Origin: Kwoniella dejecticola CBS 10117 | Taxonomy: Eukaryota; Basidiomycota; Tremellomycetes; Tremellales; Cryptococcaceae | Reading direction: 5' to 3' | Assembly: GCF_000512565.2 (NCBI RefSeq) | Contig: NC_089307.1 | Location: forward strand, 1,302,001-1,366,000 | DNA: 64,000 nucleotides | Notes under the pieces: model-generated | Seen by the model: only the letters and a program-made list of their open reading frames with translations | Told to the model about the DNA's origin: nothing | The model's database searches: none | Part shown: one piece after another, positions 35,520 through 45,872 of the stretch | Position numbering within the stretch: position 1 is the first letter of the stretch | Layout: each line of letters begins with the position of its first letter | Made by a program: the position numbers and the translations under genes

Positions 35520-37421
35520 ATGGACAGCTCAGACTTATCAGACATATTCGACTTTGACCCCGCCGATTACCCACCCTTCTCTCCTACTTCATCTCATTCC
35601 TTCTCGCCGGTCTCCTCAGTCTTTGAGAACCGCTCTGGACGGTCACCGTCTTTCGGTGAAGCAGGACCAAGTCGACCTTCACCACCACCACTACCACCAT
35701 CTACCGAAACTGGATTTCCTGACTCACCAGCTTTTCGTCGACATCGATCCAATTCAGAATCAAGTAGTCTCCCTGACTTATCTCCTCCTGTCCTCGACCA
35801 AGATCAAGCTCAACCTCTAGCGGATCCGCGACTTCGTCATAATGATCCAGCACTCAGATCGCCTACAACGGGTATAGCTCCATCGCTCTTGACCCTCAGA
35901 CGGGTGGCCCAACCCAGATCGGATATCCAGCGGACCGATGAAAGAGACTCAACGGCGCAGATCATGGACGGAGGAAGTGGTAGACCAGGACTTAGACAGA
36001 GACAAGCTCCTACTGGTCCTGGTTCAGCTTCTGGCCCCTCTTCTGGCTCCACAGTAGTACCAAGACGGAGAAGTCTCATAGAAATTCAGGATGAAGATGG
36101 GAGCGATAGTGATGACGATATAGTTTTCACCGGGGCGAACATCAATCCGAATCCACCTCAAGCTCAAGTACAGCCTAGACAGCAAGTAGAGCAGGAAGGC
36201 GCGAGAAGAGGAAATAGACCTACTCGAAATGGGAATGGAAATGGGAATGGGAGGGGACCCAGTCCGAATAGGTTCAGGAGGATGATGGATGGTGAGTTCT
36301 CAAACTGCGACTCCCTTTTACCACCTTGCCTATATCATACAATTTGTTGTATTGTCATGTTGAGCTGACGTATTTATGTGATGATGGCAGAAATCGATAA
36401 CCTTGTACAGCGAAGAGGCGAAGAGCACGATGCTATAATAAACGATCAACAAGATGAAAGAAGACGAGCGATCTTATCACCGCCCGTTCCGCCAGAACCA
36501 CCTGCCCATGCTCCCCTTCATCTCAGGCCTCGCATCGGCTTAGGCGGCGGTGGTCTTTACAGGCGCGGTCAAGCTGTCGGTCGACAAAACCCGGGTGCGG
36601 GTGCAGGTGCGGATGCGGCAAGGTATCAAAACTTCCCTAATATAGATGAATCTGAGGAAGACGGCGAGCTGGGTCTTTTCGGTCGGCTCTTGGCAGCTGA
36701 GAGATTCGGGCGCGGCTTCGACTTGAGAACAGCCACTGGAGACTTGAGAGCGAGGCTTGCCGGCTTGGATAGGGGTCTAGGTTGGAATTTAGGGGGACTA
36801 GTCGGCGCTCAATTCGGGGAACTAGGCCCGGGTCCGGGAGAAGGAGGTGCCGGCTGGGGAAGAAGAGAAGAAGATGTCCAAACTATCTTATCTAAGATAC
36901 CCACTCCGAAATACCCGAGTGCGATGAAAGGGTTCACTATGGATTTCGATATGGATAATATCGTCTCGAAGGAACCGATCGAATTAGACGATGAGGGAAA
37001 TATCATCCAGCGTAATGACAACAAGAAGAAGAAAAGACCTACACTGGTATGTGCAGGTTGTTCGTCGACATTGTTAGTTTCCTCAGCGTATAAATCGGAA
37101 GAAGATAAATTATGGGTATCGCGATGCGGCCATATGTTGGATCAGAAATGCCTGACACGCCTTCAGACGCCAACGACAAATTCGGAGATTCTGTCGATAG
37201 TCAAACAACCTGATAATGACCTGCTAGATATAGATGCAGCCCATCCGCCGAAAAGAAGGAAGAATGCGAAGAGGAAGGTGAAGAAGGTAGAAATCAAAGA
37301 GCCGGATGAATATACGTTTAGATGTCCTGTAGAAGGGTGTGGGAGGGCACATAAGAGTGTATTGGTGGATGAAAGATGGAGAGCTAAAGAGGGTCAAGGG
37401 GCTATAGCTGCTTATGCCTAG
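35520..37421 (+). CDS. RING-like zinc-finger protein, possible ubiquitin/SUMO ligase
   Basis: Two exons, 35520-36291 and 36391-37421 (600 aa). The first 400 residues are disordered and Pro/Ser/Arg/Asn-rich, with an acidic IEIQDEDGSDSDDDIVFTG stretch that reads like a SUMO-interacting motif (I-V plus acids). The C-terminal domain has CAGC, then RCGHMLDQKCLTRL, a Lys/Arg insert (KRRKNAKRKVKKVE) and FRCPVEGCGRAH. This gives a Cys2-Cys-His-Cys-Cys2 pattern like a RING with a long internal loop. Many fungal proteins of this layout are annotated as RING/zf-C3HC4 proteins, some SUMO-targeted ligases. The ligase idea is inference. The start is the ATG in AAAATGGACAG, not the upstream TTG. Confidence 0.75.
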
Positions 37422-37955
37422 ATGGTAAAATTCTATGGGTAAACGAACATCATCGATTGAGGCGAGATCATTGGGGAATACATCACCTGTATATGGTATT
37501 GTATGTAAAATCAAAAATTACATTTGGACGATAACGATAACGAGATTGACGAGATGCTGTTTTTATCATTTTACCTACACGATACTCATCACAACCAATA
37601 CATGTATCATATACATTACGTTGCCCTCTTTTGACAAGCAGATGTGTGAACGAAATTGCAACTACCATCGATCGGAGAAAGGGATCCGTGCGGCATTTCA
37701 TCAGTGACCATCAAAGCATCAAGTACTCGTACAGCATGTCAAAGATCAAGTTGACTCAACCATTTGACAAATCGAATGTACAATAACAACTTACTCAGAC
37801 TTTTTCTCCTCGTCTTTCACTTTTCTTCTTTCCCTTTGCTCTTTCTTTCTCACAAGTCTACAAACAAGCAAAACTAGTGTACAGACCTTGACTTCTCCTC
37901 ACACCTTGTCTTTTCATTTTGTGTTGATAGGTGATAGGAAGGCTCACTCACTGCC
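37422..37955. promoter_or_regulatory. Intergenic upstream of CFIm25 gene
   Basis: 530 bp. A pyrimidine-rich stretch (TTTCTCCTCGTCTTTCACTT and following, about 37800-37860) precedes the ATG by roughly 100 bp and fits a promoter or leader. No TATA box. Confidence 0.5.
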
Positions 37956-39462
37956 ATGTCGCTCCAGCTTGTCAATATGTGAGTCAGCTAGCTCTTGCAC
38001 CCCCACCGTGCGAGCAAGTACTTGTAGCTGACGTGAGATCCACTTTTGGCTTGTTGACAGTCATCCGCTCGCTGGATATTCCTTCATGTGAGTGCCGATC
38101 AGTCCTTGGAGTATCGTCCTCGATTATGGGGATTTACAGCGCTCGTGAGACATATAAGTATCTGAGGATGGAGGGTTTAAAACCCCTACCCGGCCTTTTG
38201 CTCATCTTCCAGCCATTTGGCACCAGCAATCATACATTGCTGTCATCTTCTCTCCTTCAGCCTACAGCTTCCTCCTCTCCCGACCGAAGACTCGCTCAAT
38301 CCTTCTCCAATACTATTCCAACTTTTCGCGCGGATTCCCGAGTATCGAGATCTTCATCGCGTCAGGCTGATACGGCGGAGTCAATGATGACCTACTTGTT
38401 GTAGCGAAAGGGAATCACAACCTGAAGAAGATAACTCGGTAACCGCTCGACTCCAACGACTTGAAGTTCAGAACGATGAGTCCGGTCCAAGAAGATCGGT
38501 GGAAGCGATCATGCTTGTTAAGGTGAGCAAACTTTCAATCTCTCAATACCTGTGTGGTGGTCACAGCTGACGTGAGAGTGCTATGATGATCTGCTAGGTT
38601 CATAATTTTCCCCATGTTCTGGTCTTGCAAGTTGCCAATGCATTTTACAAACTGTCAGTCTCCGATACCCGTCTCCCTCCGACGTTCTAGATGGGCCACC
38701 GGCCTTTCATATCGAGGTGTTGACTGAGATATTGGCTTCCAGGCCCGGTGGATACCTCGATCCCCTCGAAACCGATTCTGCCGGACTCCTCACTGGCCTC
38801 AACGAACAGCTCGGAGTTCCCTTCAACCCTCCTGCAACCATGAAGGCTCACGCTATTCCCATCGAGGGCGTAGTCGACGTCCATATCCGGGAAGAGTCCA
38901 ATGGACAGAGTATCCCTACTTGGGTCAGTCCTCCAGGCGGTGATTGGAAAGTAAGGGATTTGTTGGCATGCTGGTGGAGACCAAACTACGATACCTTCTT
39001 CGTCAGTCAGCGTTCCAAGGGCGAGTCGTGTATAAGCTGAACATTCTAGTATCGCTGCCAGTACCCTCATATACCAGCCCACATCTCCCGCCCTAAGGAG
39101 TGTAAGAAAATATATTTAGTGGAACTTCCCATCAACAGTAAGTTCTTGATGTAACAGCTAATTCGCATTTCTGCTTATGGGAGTGTAATGCACTCAGAGA
39201 CCTTCGCGGTTCCGGTCAACATGAAGCTTCACGCTATTCCTATTCAGGAATTCTACGATAATGCCGCTAGATACGGACCTCAGTTCGCCGGTATCCCACA
39301 CATTCTTAGCAAGTGAGTACGAGCCCACACCGTCGCAATTCTGGGCGAGCCGACGTGTTCCTCAGCCGACAGGACTCAGCTAAAGCGGGGATGATCGTCA
39401 GGTTTGGCATATACAATCAAGCCACCCCAAACAAGAAGAACGGGGACCACGGTCAGAAGTAG
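37956..39462 (+). CDS. Cleavage factor Im 25 kDa subunit (NUDT21/CPSF5)
   Basis: Eight exons: 37956-37978, 38061-38087, 38405-38522, 38598-38653, 38743-39001, 39050-39137, 39198-39312 and 39402-39462. Binds UGUA and helps select poly(A) sites. The N-terminus YSFIERESQPEED aligns with the CFIm25 YTF-G-x-x-E entry. The fold runs through VHNFPHVLVLQVANAFYKLP, WWRPNYDTFFYRCQYPHIPA, PKECKKIYLVELPIN and FYDNAARYGPQFAGIPHILS. The Nudix box (GGYLDPLETDSAGLLTGLNE) lacks the Arg-Glu pair and second Glu needed for hydrolysis, as in all CFIm25 proteins. CFIm is lost in budding and fission yeast, so its presence supports a basidiomycete. Exons 1 and 2 are tiny (23 and 27 nt). The start is the first ATG giving phase continuity; a longer N-terminus cannot be excluded. 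Confidence 0.92.
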
Positions 39463-40200
39463 CGAGTACGACGCTCGGTCTGCTAAGCCCGTCGGTCGTA
39501 GGGTCAAGAGCAGGAAGTAGCGCTCTTTAAGCGATGTTTGATGAAAGGATATGTTTTATGTATATGTTAGTTGTTATGTATGTCCTATGTCCCTTGTCCT
39601 GTCCGACTTTCACTTGAGGACCAGAGTACAGAGTACAGAGTACTGCATGTTGGAGGTCCAGGTGGTACGATGACGACACAGCCACGCCGAGAAGCTAAGA
39701 ATCAGATAAAGTTGAGTGATCGGAGAATTTTCCCTGGATGCGATGATAAAGTCGTGTTTTCTCTCTTTTCCTTGTCACAGATCTCGGCGTACTCACGGTT
39801 TCATTAGTAACTGTAGGCTGTAATCAACATGCTTGGGCCTTCTCTTGTGAGGTCATACATCTCCGCCGAGCCCAACGATGAGTCTGATTGATAAGCTAAT
39901 TTCGGTGATCCGGTGCAGGTCAATACCATCTTGACGTAATCCCTGTGGCCTGTGTGCTTCAATGTATCATTCGATACTTCGATGACCGAGAACTTACTAA
40001 CGAAGACACACAGCATCTCTCGAGATCAGTGGGCAAGACATGCATCCGAAAAGGTATATAAGAGGATGTAAACGTCCTCGTTGATATCTTTGCTTCATTA
40101 ATCAGATCCGCATTCTTCTTCAGTTCATTCCAATTTACCTTACAACAAACACTAATCGACTTACCGGACTTGATCTAATCTCTCTTTGAAACTTGATACG
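39463..40200. promoter_or_regulatory. Intergenic upstream of the first secreted tandem paralogue
   Basis: 740 bp. Holds the TATA-like box at 40055-40062. Other small open frames unsupported. Confidence 0.5.
40055..40062 (+). promoter_or_regulatory. TATA box of first secreted paralogue
   Basis: TATATAAG, ending 138 bp before the ATG. The same octamer precedes the second paralogue. Confidence 0.55.
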
Positions 40201-41489
40201 ATGTTCACCAAATCCAACGTTCTGATCTCAGCTACCACCTTGGCTTTGCTCGGTGCCGCTCAAGCGCAAGATGGGTGGAGTGCATGGCAGAAATACGCTC
40301 TTGATGCTTTGTAAGTGAAGACAACCCATTTCACCTCACCTCATCTCAGGTTCATTACCTCTTGGCCTCAGCTCGACACAATCTCGCGCTCATCATTGTC
40401 ACTCCATGCGAGACGACTTGATGCCGCCCGCACTCTCTATATTGCTGTCTCGCCTTTCCGCTTTGACTGACGTTTTCCTATTTTTCTAGGATATCCGAAA
40501 AATGCCAGACTGCTTGGGTGGATACCTTCTCTGGCGATTCCGCGCTGGGTCAATGTCAATTCTACGATGCCTTGGCCGGTAAGTACATAACAAACCTATA
40601 CGGCTCTGTTCCGCTTCTTCAGCTGTAAAGATATCAAGCTGACGTTATGCCGTACCGTTCGGCTTAGGTATTACCGACCAGACTTCCCTCGAATCATACT
40701 TGAACACCATGTGCGGTGCTCAACCGTGCTCGGACGATACCCTCAAGAACGCCGCGGACGCGGTCTGGACTGGATGTTCCACTGAGCTAGGATATTTGGG
40801 TATCACACAGGACGTGGTCAACGAGGCATTTGGCTCCTACTCTCTTCAGAGGGAGATCGCATGTCTGAAGACGTGAGTTGAGTACTCTTGCACATCTCCT
40901 TATCCCCTTTCGCCAGGACTGTCTTTACACCGACACAGAGCTGACGTTATCAACTTGTGAATGTAAATAGCAACATCGACTCAAACGATCGATACTGTCT
41001 CTCCGTCCTTTCTCAATCCCTCGAATCCTCTTCGACCGACCTGGCTTTAGTCAACTATCAAAACATAACCGAAGATCAATTGATCGACATTGCTCAACAA
41101 CATATCTGCAACGACTGCGTCTTCGCCTCTGTCGATCTGGTCGAGCAACAATACCCCGAATTGGCGACTGCTGATCTGGGAGAAGGCAAGACTTTGGCTG
41201 ATTACCTCGACGGAGTATGTGCGGATGAGGAATTGAAAGTCACTACTGGTGAGTGGTGCTTTTCACCATGTCAACTTCTCTTACGCATATTCAATTCATC
41301 CATTCCTTCTGCCGTCCTGTTTGTCACGCCATTGCTGACGATGTTTCTGCTGGGCTAGACGGCACTCTCCCCGCCGGCATCACCAAGACAGCTACCGGAT
41401 CCACTTTCCCAAATACCGCTGGAATGCTCAAGAGAATGTTGAGGAGGAACATCGGTGGTCTCAAGAACAGATTCTTCAAGATGATCTAA
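40201..41489 (+). CDS. Secreted Cys-containing protein, tandem paralogue 1
   Basis: Five exons, ATG 40201 to stop TAA 41487-41489. A signal peptide (MFTKSNVLISATTLALLGAA, cleavage near AQA) precedes a domain with CGAQPCSDDTLKNAADAVWT, a GITQDVVNEAF helix and REIACLKT. It continues with ICNDCVFASVDLVEQQYPEL, LADYLDGVCADEE and a DGTLPAGITKTATGST tail. It shares these blocks with the next gene. The C-terminus has dibasic sites (MLKRMLRRN) followed by 13 residues, IGGLKNRFFKMI-like and cationic. It resembles fungal secreted proteins with a CxxC pair (possibly the DUF7729 type; from memory, not checked). Few N-glycosylation sites, unlike its neighbour. Function unknown. Confidence 0.82.
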
Positions 41490-42422
41490 ATGGGCAACCT
41501 TGTCACACCGAAACAGGACACTCATCCTTCTTGAATTGCTTGCTATCTATTACATTCCCATAGATTTCCCGCTTAATTGCTTGACTTCACTTCATGTTTC
41601 CATAGATTGATTGGCGATCCCCCACTATAGAAATTGCATAAACGTTATAATCCTCATCATCATTGTATACATAGTTCAATCTCGCTCATTCGCCTCATGT
41701 ATCATCCATCATGCATTCAACAAATCCTCGTTTAACAGCCTAGCATAGTGAATTTGCATCATCGGTCGGAGCTCACCGTCATCACATTCCTTGCGCACAT
41801 GTCCACCATATGTAAACGCACGCACCACAAAATCCTAGCAGCCGCACAGCCACACCCTAAAAATAGGCTAATTCAGACTATTCAGGGTAATCCCACCAGG
41901 CGATACGTCACTGAGCGTCACAATTTTGGAATTTCTGCCGATCTTTCCAGAACATAAGGGAGTCTTTCATCATAGTGGGACTCGCAAGTGGAGTGGTGGC
42001 CAACAAACAAGCGAACCGAGACTTTCTTCCCATCTCTTCTTCTTCCTCTCCACATCCCCTCCTTCTCGGTCCGGGTCCAGATTATACAGTACTCGAGCTT
42101 CTAGGGTCAATTGCCAAATTAGACTTTTGCATCATCATTATTCCCTTGCCGCAGCACCAGCGATGCTCATGAGCATATGTAATCCAGCTATGAGCTAGCT
42201 GAAGCAAGCATGACGTCTGCTTCATGGTGCCTGTTCGAGCGAAGCATGAGAGGAAGTCATCATTGCTATTTTCCAAGATGTTCGATGCGATGCAATTTCG
42301 GTTTGCCGATAGAGTGAGTACATATATATAAGGCTTGAAGGTAGATCTCTTGTTTCGACTTTTTAACATTAATACTCATAATTTATCTTGCCACTAAAAT
42401 ATACTACTGTGTACTGTGCATA
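41490..42422. promoter_or_regulatory. Intergenic between the secreted tandem paralogues
   Basis: 930 bp; no gene. Contains the TATA box at 42325-42332. A minus-strand open stretch (42082-42369) is unsupported. Confidence 0.55.
42325..42332 (+). promoter_or_regulatory. TATA box of second secreted paralogue
   Basis: TATATAAG, ending 90 bp before ATG 42423. Confidence 0.55.
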
Positions 42423-43683
42423 ATGAAGACCACCTCCGCTATCATCGCTGCCTCTGCCTTGGCTGGCTCAGCGTACGCTCAAGCTAATGTCGGATCGATC
42501 GCGCAAAATGCTCTTGGATAGTGAGTTTTCGACCGGTGGCGATTGCCATGTCATGCCTTGCGCATTCCTTGTCGGTTCCGATACTGATTTTGGCTTGAAT
42601 GTACTTGTAGCTTGTCTGGGGGATGTATTGCAGCTGTCATGAACTTGACGAATCCGCAATTGCCATTGTACCAATGTCTCGATGGAAACTTGCTTGCTTC
42701 CAGTGAGTATATTACAATATCTTGCCACCATGTAGTCTCTTGGTGACCGAGACGCTAATTTACCTCCGGCATTCTTTTTCCTAGTTGTCACTAGCAATAC
42801 TTCCATTATTGAACCGATGGAGAATTACCTCGACGCCTTCTGCTCTGCTCAGCCATGCTCGAACGCCACCCTGACCGAAGCCACTCAAACAATCATCAAT
42901 GGCTGTGCGAGCGATCTCAGTCAATTCGGCGTGACCAACCAAACTGTCGAATGGGCTATCGCTCAATACCCCCTCGCTCGAGATGTCTTGTGTCTGAAGA
43001 CTTCCGACCCATTCACTTCTAACTCAACTTCATCCTCGTCTGCCAACTCGACTTCTGCATCCTCGTCCGCCAACTCGACTACATCCACCAACTCTACTTC
43101 ATCCAACGGTACTTTCTGCGCCGTCTCCTTATTGACCGAGCTTCAATCCTACCTCGGCGAAGACCTCACCCCGACCAACATCGCCACCACCGCTTTGGGA
43201 GGCAACAGCACCGCTCTTGACAACATCAAGTCGATCCCGCCCACTGCATTGTGCGACGAATGTATCTTCGGAGCGCTCTCGTTGGTAGAGGAACAATACC
43301 CCCAACTTGGAAACATCACTGTTGTCGGAAACTACACTCTGAACCAATTCCTCGAAACTACTTGTAACAAGACCACCTCTGCGGAAGGATTGACAATCAG
43401 CAACAACGGTACCCTCCCAACCAATGTCACTGAATCAGCCGTCAACTCTACCTTGACCCCTCAATACGTTAACGGTACTTCCCCTCAAACCAACTTGACC
43501 TCCCTCACTTCCCTCCTTATGCCCTCGGCTACTGCCTCAGGAGCTTCGGGCGCTGCCGGAGGATTGGTGTCTAGTTACGAGTCGCAACTCTCGGCTGTGA
43601 CTGCCTCGGTAGCTAGTGCGACCAACCTTGCTGCTAGAGCTGCTGTGACGGATGTTAAGAAGAGATGGATCGGTCAACAATAA
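42423..43683 (+). CDS. Secreted, heavily N-glycosylated tandem paralogue 2
   Basis: Three exons, ATG 42423 to stop TAA 43681-43683. Signal peptide MKTTSAIIAASALAGSAYAQ. Domain blocks parallel the previous gene: CSAQPCSNATLTEATQTIIN, FGVTNQTVEWAI, DVLCLKT, LCDECIFGALSLVEEQYPQL, LNQFLETTC and NNGTLPTNVTES. It differs by a large Asn-Ser-Thr insert (NSTSSSSANSTSASSSANST) and many N-x-S/T sequons, and by a Ser/Ala-rich tail ending KKRWIGQQ. The carboxy end is not a GPI signal. Same orientation and block order as the upstream gene show tandem duplication with divergence. Likely an extracellular or wall protein; function unknown. Confidence 0.85.
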
Positions 43684-43996
43684 ATGAATGGTCATCATCC
43701 TCACCTCACCTCTTATGGACATTTTTTCATCACATAGATGCTAATCAGAATCAAAATGTATCCATAGTGCATCGAAAACGGATTTCATAGTATAATACAT
43801 GCATACAATTACTTATTCTACATCACTTGTCTTGCGTCGCTTCGTCCTGGCTCTTGTTGGGCTTGGCGAGTCTTGTTCGGTTCAGGTGTACTGATGTCAA
43901 GTAGTAATAGCGCAATGCATCATCGCAATACAGGTGCGATTGTGGGGGCCATGTTCAATCCCTGTCGTGCTTGATAAGGCATCGTCCATTCCAAGA
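43684..43996. other. Intergenic, convergent 3' ends
   Basis: 313 bp; nothing recognisable. Confidence 0.5.
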
Positions 43997-45046
43997 TCAC
44001 AAATGCAACCCATCATCGTCTTCATGTCCATCAGCATTTGACGTGGTTCCGGTACGAGTTCCAGCGGTCGTGGTAGCTACCGAACCACCTCCTTGAATGT
44101 GCACAATCTCGCGAGGTAATCTATCTGGGGAAATCTCTTCGGATCGTATTGGCTGCTGAGGAGTCTGTGTCGTAGGATGAGAGGAAGCAGAAGAAGAAGA
44201 AGGACGAGGCGGATGTGGAGGAGGTTGTTGATCATTATTTCTGTCGGTATTACTTGGTTTTATATCTTGCTCGATGGTGAGACCGTAATGTTCCAACCGA
44301 GCGTCCGAGCCAAGTTTGTTCAAGAGGGCAAGTTTGATCAGTGTGATTCGTTCTGATTGGCTCGATCTGTCGGAGAGCAGGAGTGACAGTCAAATGACAT
44401 TCTAATCAGCGCAAATCACTTCAATCCACCCGAGTCATCTTCAATGATGAGCAATCTCGACAGTGCGATGATGTGCGACGCTATACTGCAGAGGAATCGG
44501 AGGTAGGATTGCGATAGCAGGGACAGACTAGCGTCGGGAGAAGGGAGAAGTATGACTCACATCGTATCTTCATTCTCCTTATACGCTAAACCTATCTCTC
44601 CTTCACCGTCTTCCCCTTCGTCCGCCTTCCCTTCTTCCGATTCTAAGTATGAGCGCAGTTCAGATTGAGTGCGCCGTAAGTGGTTGATGGAGTTTTCTAA
44701 GCGTTTGATCTCTACATAAGGCAAGGGTAGGAGAACAAGAGAATTCGGGGAGTCAGCATTGAACCTGACGTCAACATTGATACCAACCCAGCCGTCATTG
44801 AGGGCATCTGAGGTGATTGACTGATACGTGGTAAATGCGGACGAAGACAAGCTCTTGTTTCGAAGTACACCTTGGACCGGGTTTGACTCGTAATCGGAGT
44901 CGGAGTCGAAGTCGGAGATGAGCTAACTTGATTTATGCGAACTCACCAGCTACCAATGTCTCGATCCCCAGATGCATCGCTTCTTCCAATGTGAATGGCT
45001 GAGCATGCTTCGGCGTGAAGTTTATCGGTATGGACGAGGACGACAT
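43997..45046 (-). CDS. Tma17/Adc17-like assembly chaperone
   Basis: Three exons: 45046-44947, 44711-44561 and 44366-43997 (206 aa). N-terminal helix (TLEEAMHLGIETLVA), then EIKRLENSINHLRRTQSELR, an acidic insert (EEGKADEGEDGEGE) and AYKENEDTI followed by SQSERITLIKLALLNKLG. The pattern E-I-x-x-L-E-N-S-I-N-H-L-x-R-x-x-x-x-L, an acidic loop and K-E-N-E-x-x-x-x-x-x-E-R-I matches yeast Tma17/Adc17. That stress-induced chaperone helps Rpt6-Rpt3 pairing in proteasome base assembly. The C-terminal 100 residues are a low-complexity Pro/Ser/Asp tail that yeast Tma17 lacks. The start is the MSSSSIPINFTP ATG; the frame stays open upstream, so a longer form is possible. Family call from a short pattern. 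Confidence 0.7.
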
Positions 45047-45872
45047 CTTGCTCGCTTTGGTTGCTTCGAACTTGGGTGTGAGTGAGACTGACGGGGACGG
45101 AATAGGAAAGGTAGATGGGCTTTCAGACGGACTCAAGAGGAGTGGGAACGTATCTATGTGCGCTGCTTGCAGTGTTGCGGAGGACTGTATGGGACGAGTT
45201 CGTGTGAAAGTACTCTGATCTCGTACAAGCGTAAAATGCGGATGAGCAGGAAAGATCACATACATTCTCTAACTTTGACGCTCAGGCATCTCTAAATGGC
45301 CTCCACCTCCCTCTGGGCTTGTCTTTCTGTAAGTGTCCAGATTCACGCCGATTCTTGATAACGAGTCAGTGAATGCATCTCATGTGTCAAAATAACATCG
45401 CAGCAGCTTGTCACGGCATGCATATGGTCTGACTGAGATGACCTCTACGTGATGAACCACAGGTTTATGATAAATGTTCATGGCGGCACCTATCGAAATG
45501 GCTATAGCTTACTACATCGTGCGACTGCCGTCCGTTGATCGGTTACCCGGGAAAACCGGAACCTCGAATTCGATCGACCCATCGTTATTTCATCGTCTCG
45601 TCACAACATGATCTGTACATCATCCTTCATCGTTCAGCTTTCTCATCGTCTCTCTATCATAGATTCGTAGACTCATAAATCAACAGACTCATAGATCCTA
45701 GAAGTTCTCATCGCCTTCCAATCTACCGATTTCTTTCCGTCAAATATAAACACACGACATACAATTCAATATACGTCGATTCGGCTTCGCCACCTCCGTG
45801 TACCTCTTTCTCTTTCTCTGTCTCTGCTTACCGCTGTCCATTATACTCATACCCATCTCTCGATCATTCAAG
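45047..45872. promoter_or_regulatory. Divergent promoter region, Tma17-like / PAF-AH
   Basis: 825 bp head-to-head region. A short ATG-GT stretch at 45297-45330 looks like an orphan first exon but has no partner. Confidence 0.5.

Noticed and set aside
45297..45330. Short ATG stretch followed by GTAAGT, like an isolated first exon
   Set aside because: No downstream exon in phase before the next gene.
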